Positions 22,439 through 23,866 of a stretch of DNA of 23,866 nt are shown here, one piece after another. A program made the position numbers and the translations under genes. A model generated the notes under the pieces. That model was given only the letters and a program-made list of their open reading frames with translations, did not search any database and was not told the origin of the DNA. This stretch comes from Alistipes sp. GTDB lineage: Bacteria; Bacteroidota; Bacteroidia; Bacteroidales; Rikenellaceae. The first letter of the stretch is position 1, and each line of letters opens with the position of its first letter. The DNA lies in assembly GCA_017380955.1 (NCBI GenBank), contig JAFOCZ010000121.1, positions 1 through 23,866 of the forward strand, given 5' to 3'.

Positions 22439-22538
22439 TTGTCGCTTTGCTTTTTTTATCCTTGGCACATATTTTTGTTGCCTAAATTGCCCGGTGTGTG
22501 GAAAAGTTGAAATATTCCGAAAAAAATAGTCGAAAATA

Positions 22539-22570
22539 TTTCGTTGTTTCAAAAAGTTGAAGTACCTTTG
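22539..22570 (+). promoter_or_regulatory. Promoter of the mce-mmdA operon
   Basis: TACCTTTG (22563-22570) is a perfect -7 match with TTTC (22539-22542) 20 bp upstream. The start codon is 78 bp further, giving an AT-rich leader of about 70 nt. The remaining spacer (22441-22538) is AT-rich with no gene that I can see. Confidence 0.6.
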
Positions 22571-22648
22571 GATGATTTTATGCAATAAGATTCAAGAAGG
22601 AATACAGTAAATAAACATTATACTAAACTTTATAAAAATTAAACTACT

Positions 22649-23059
22649 ATGAAAGTATCACACATTGAGCATCTCGGTATCGCAGTAAACAGCCTTGAGG
22701 AGGCAATTCCTTATTGGGAGAACGTACTCGGTTTGAAGTGTTACGCTATCGAGGAGGTAGCAGACCAGAAGGTTAAGACAGCATTCTTTATGCTTGGTCA
22801 GACTAAGATTGAGTTGTTGGAGCCTACATCTCCTGAGTCTACAATCGCTAAGTATATCGAGAACAAGGGTGTTGGTATCCACCATATGGCTCTCGCTTGC
22901 GAGAACATCGAGGAGCAGTTGGCAGACGCTGAGGCTCACGGTATCCGCCTTATCGACAAGACTCCACGTAAGGGTGCTGAGGGTCTCACTATCGCATTCC
23001 TTCACCCAAAGTCTACACAGGGTATTCTTACTGAGTTGTGCGAGAACAAGAATAAATAA
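22649..23059 (+). CDS. mce: Methylmalonyl-CoA epimerase
   Basis: The 136-residue product is the normal length for this small vicinal-oxygen-chelate enzyme, with two beta-alpha-beta-beta-beta modules. Metal-binding candidates are His8 (IEHLGIAV), Glu55 (IELLEP), His79 (GIHHMAL) and Glu129 (LTELC). KTPRKGAEG (104-112) and FLHPKSTQG (118-125) are typical of the family. It interconverts (R)- and (S)-methylmalonyl-CoA between the B12 mutase and the carboxyltransferase/decarboxylase step of propionate formation. Codon use is strongly biased toward a few codons, as in mmdA, pointing to high expression. Its stop codon lies within the left arm of a long hairpin. Confidence 0.96.
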   Translation: MKVSHIEHLGIAVNSLEEAIPYWENVLGLKCYAIEEVADQKVKTAFFMLGQTKIELLEPTSPESTIAKYIENKGVGIHHMALACENIEEQLADAEAHGIRLIDKTPRKGAEGLTIAFLHPKSTQGILTELCENKNK

Positions 23060-23137
23060 TCTAATTTGGTTATTTTGGTGTTGCAATCGTTCTCGAACAA
23101 CGTGCGCCTAAAACCAACTCAAATTAGATCATTTATT
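23051..23137 (+). repeat. Hairpin 1 in the mce-mmdA spacer
   Basis: AATAAATAATCTAATTTG (23051-23068) pairs with CAAATTAGATCATTTATT (23120-23137), 17 of 18 positions. The 51-nt interior contains a smaller GTTC/GAAC hairpin. The left arm includes the mce stop codon (23057-23059). There is no T-tract after it, so it is not a plain terminator. Confidence 0.65.
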
Positions 23138-23145
23138 AAACAAAT

Positions 23146-23173
23146 GGAATCAGCCCCCGAGTTGGGCTATTCC
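23146..23173 (+). repeat. Hairpin 2 in the mce-mmdA spacer
   Basis: GGAAT-C-AGCCC (23146-23156) pairs with GGGCT-ATTCC (23164-23173), 10 bp with one bulged C and a 7-nt loop. It is 41 bp before the mmdA start and has no T-tract. Confidence 0.6.
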
Positions 23174-23214
23174 ACACAAACTGAAACAAACTAAAACTAA
23201 AATAAAATTTCACT

Positions 23215-23866
23215 ATGAGCGAAATTCAGAAAGCAATTGAGAAGTTGATGGACAACCGTCAGACTGCTCGTATGGGTGGTGGCCAGAAGGCTATCGACAA
23301 GCAGCACGAGAAGGGTAAGTATACTGCTCGTGAGCGTATCGCTATGTTGTTGGATGAGGGTAGTTTCGAGGAGTTCGATATGTTCGTTACTCACCGTTGC
23401 TACGACTTCGGTATGGACGCAAAGCATACATTTGGTGATGGTGTTGTAACAGGTTATGGTACCATCGCTGGTCGCTTGGTATACGTATTCGCACAGGACT
23501 TCACCGTTACTGCAGGTTCTTTGTCAATCTCTTTGGCTGACAAGATTTGCAAGGTTATGGATATGGCTGTTCGCAATGGTGCTCCTTGCATCGGTTTGAA
23601 CGACTCTGGTGGTGCTCGTATCCAGGAGGGTGTTAACGCTTTGGCTGGTTACGCAAACATCTTCCAGCGTAACGTTATGGCTTCTGGTGTTATCCCCCAG
23701 ATCTCTGCTATCTTCGGCCCTTGCGCAGGTGGTGCTGTATATTCTCCCGCATTGACCGACTTTATCATTATGCGTCGTGAGACATCTAATATGTTCCTTA
23801 CAGGTCCTAAGGTTGTTAAGACCGTTACTGGTGAGGATGTAACTCAGGAGCAGTTGGGTGGTGCTA
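23215..23866 (+). CDS. mmdA: Acyl-CoA carboxyltransferase, methylmalonyl-CoA decarboxylase alpha / propionyl-CoA carboxylase beta (partial)
   Basis: The first 217 codons are present and the gene runs off the right edge (full length is usually about 510-520). The N-terminal carboxyltransferase half shows ARERIAMLLDEGSFEEFD, DSGGARIQEG (130-139) and GPCAGGAVYSPAL (168-180), which form the acyl-CoA and oxyanion-hole region. It transfers CO2 between biotin and propionyl-/methylmalonyl-CoA. In Bacteroidota an mce-mmdA order usually continues with the biotin carrier and membrane decarboxylase subunits. That would make this a sodium-pumping methylmalonyl-CoA decarboxylase; those genes are outside the window, so the choice between names is inference. 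Confidence 0.93.
   Translation, partial: MSEIQKAIEKLMDNRQTARMGGGQKAIDKQHEKGKYTARERIAMLLDEGSFEEFDMFVTHRCYDFGMDAKHTFGDGVVTGYGTIAGRLVYVFAQDFTVTAGSLSISLADKICKVMDMAVRNGAPCIGLNDSGGARIQEGVNALAGYANIFQRNVMASGVIPQISAIFGPCAGGAVYSPALTDFIIMRRETSNMFLTGPKVVKTVTGEDVTQEQLGGA

Noticed and set aside
22571..22648. Cobalamin riboswitch in the mce leader
   Set aside because: The leader is about 70 nt, AT-rich, and lacks a B12-box-like sequence or enough structure.

Overview
The window looks like a stretch of chromosome from an anaerobic gut-type Bacteroidales bacterium. The evidence is consistent: promoters of the Bacteroidota form (TTTG, about 19-20 bp, TAnnTTTG), many short lipoprotein signals, a FeoA-FeoB fusion, a small Hc1-like histone, a UvrA with the CPTTG form of the first zinc site, and methylmalonyl-CoA (propionate) genes. 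I cannot fix the genus; a Rikenellaceae/Alistipes-like host is only a guess. No rRNA, tRNA, CRISPR array, transposase or phage gene is visible.

Layout. 1-3171 (minus): the first codons of a lipoprotein running off the left edge, two FKBP-like lipoproteins, and ruvA. 3281-4879 (plus): an OmpH/Skp-like lipoprotein and the c-di-AMP synthase cdaA. 4945-7461 (minus): feoAB and a 48-residue FeoB-associated Cys-rich membrane protein. 7770-8367 (plus): a 58-residue histone-like gene, followed by an array of structured repeats that ends in a strong terminator. 8515-14470 (plus): a very tight five-gene run of S1/CvfB-like protein, methyltransferase, omega-amidase-like nitrilase, TauE/SafE permease and uvrA. 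14590-16441 (minus): a DUF4251-like protein and a dicarboxylate/amino-acid symporter. 16574-19273 (plus): GH29 alpha-L-fucosidase lipoprotein, a sirtuin, and a YkuD_2-type L,D-transpeptidase-like protein. 19311-22378 (minus): a probable operon of thioredoxin-like protein, meaB, a secreted unknown and a helical lipoprotein. 22649 to the right edge (plus): methylmalonyl-CoA epimerase and the start of a biotin-dependent carboxyltransferase (mmdA/pccB).

How the genes work together. The right end is a propionate (methylmalonyl-CoA) module: MeaB protects the B12 mutase, the epimerase interconverts methylmalonyl-CoA isomers, and the carboxyltransferase is the next step. The feo block imports ferrous iron, and its promoter carries a near-perfect 20-bp palindrome. 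The remaining genes are housekeeping (DNA repair, envelope, c-di-AMP) or glycan use.

The least explained sequence is 7952-8327. Two copies of a 103-nt unit (two differences) flank a diverged third unit whose hairpin keeps its shape through compensating base changes, and the set is bracketed by two copies of another small hairpin. Other points worth a look are a Tyr/Gly/Asn-rich insert inside an FKBP domain, a terminator hairpin that contains a start codon, a zinc-less sirtuin overlapping a transpeptidase that lacks a signal peptide, and two hairpins between the epimerase and the carboxyltransferase.
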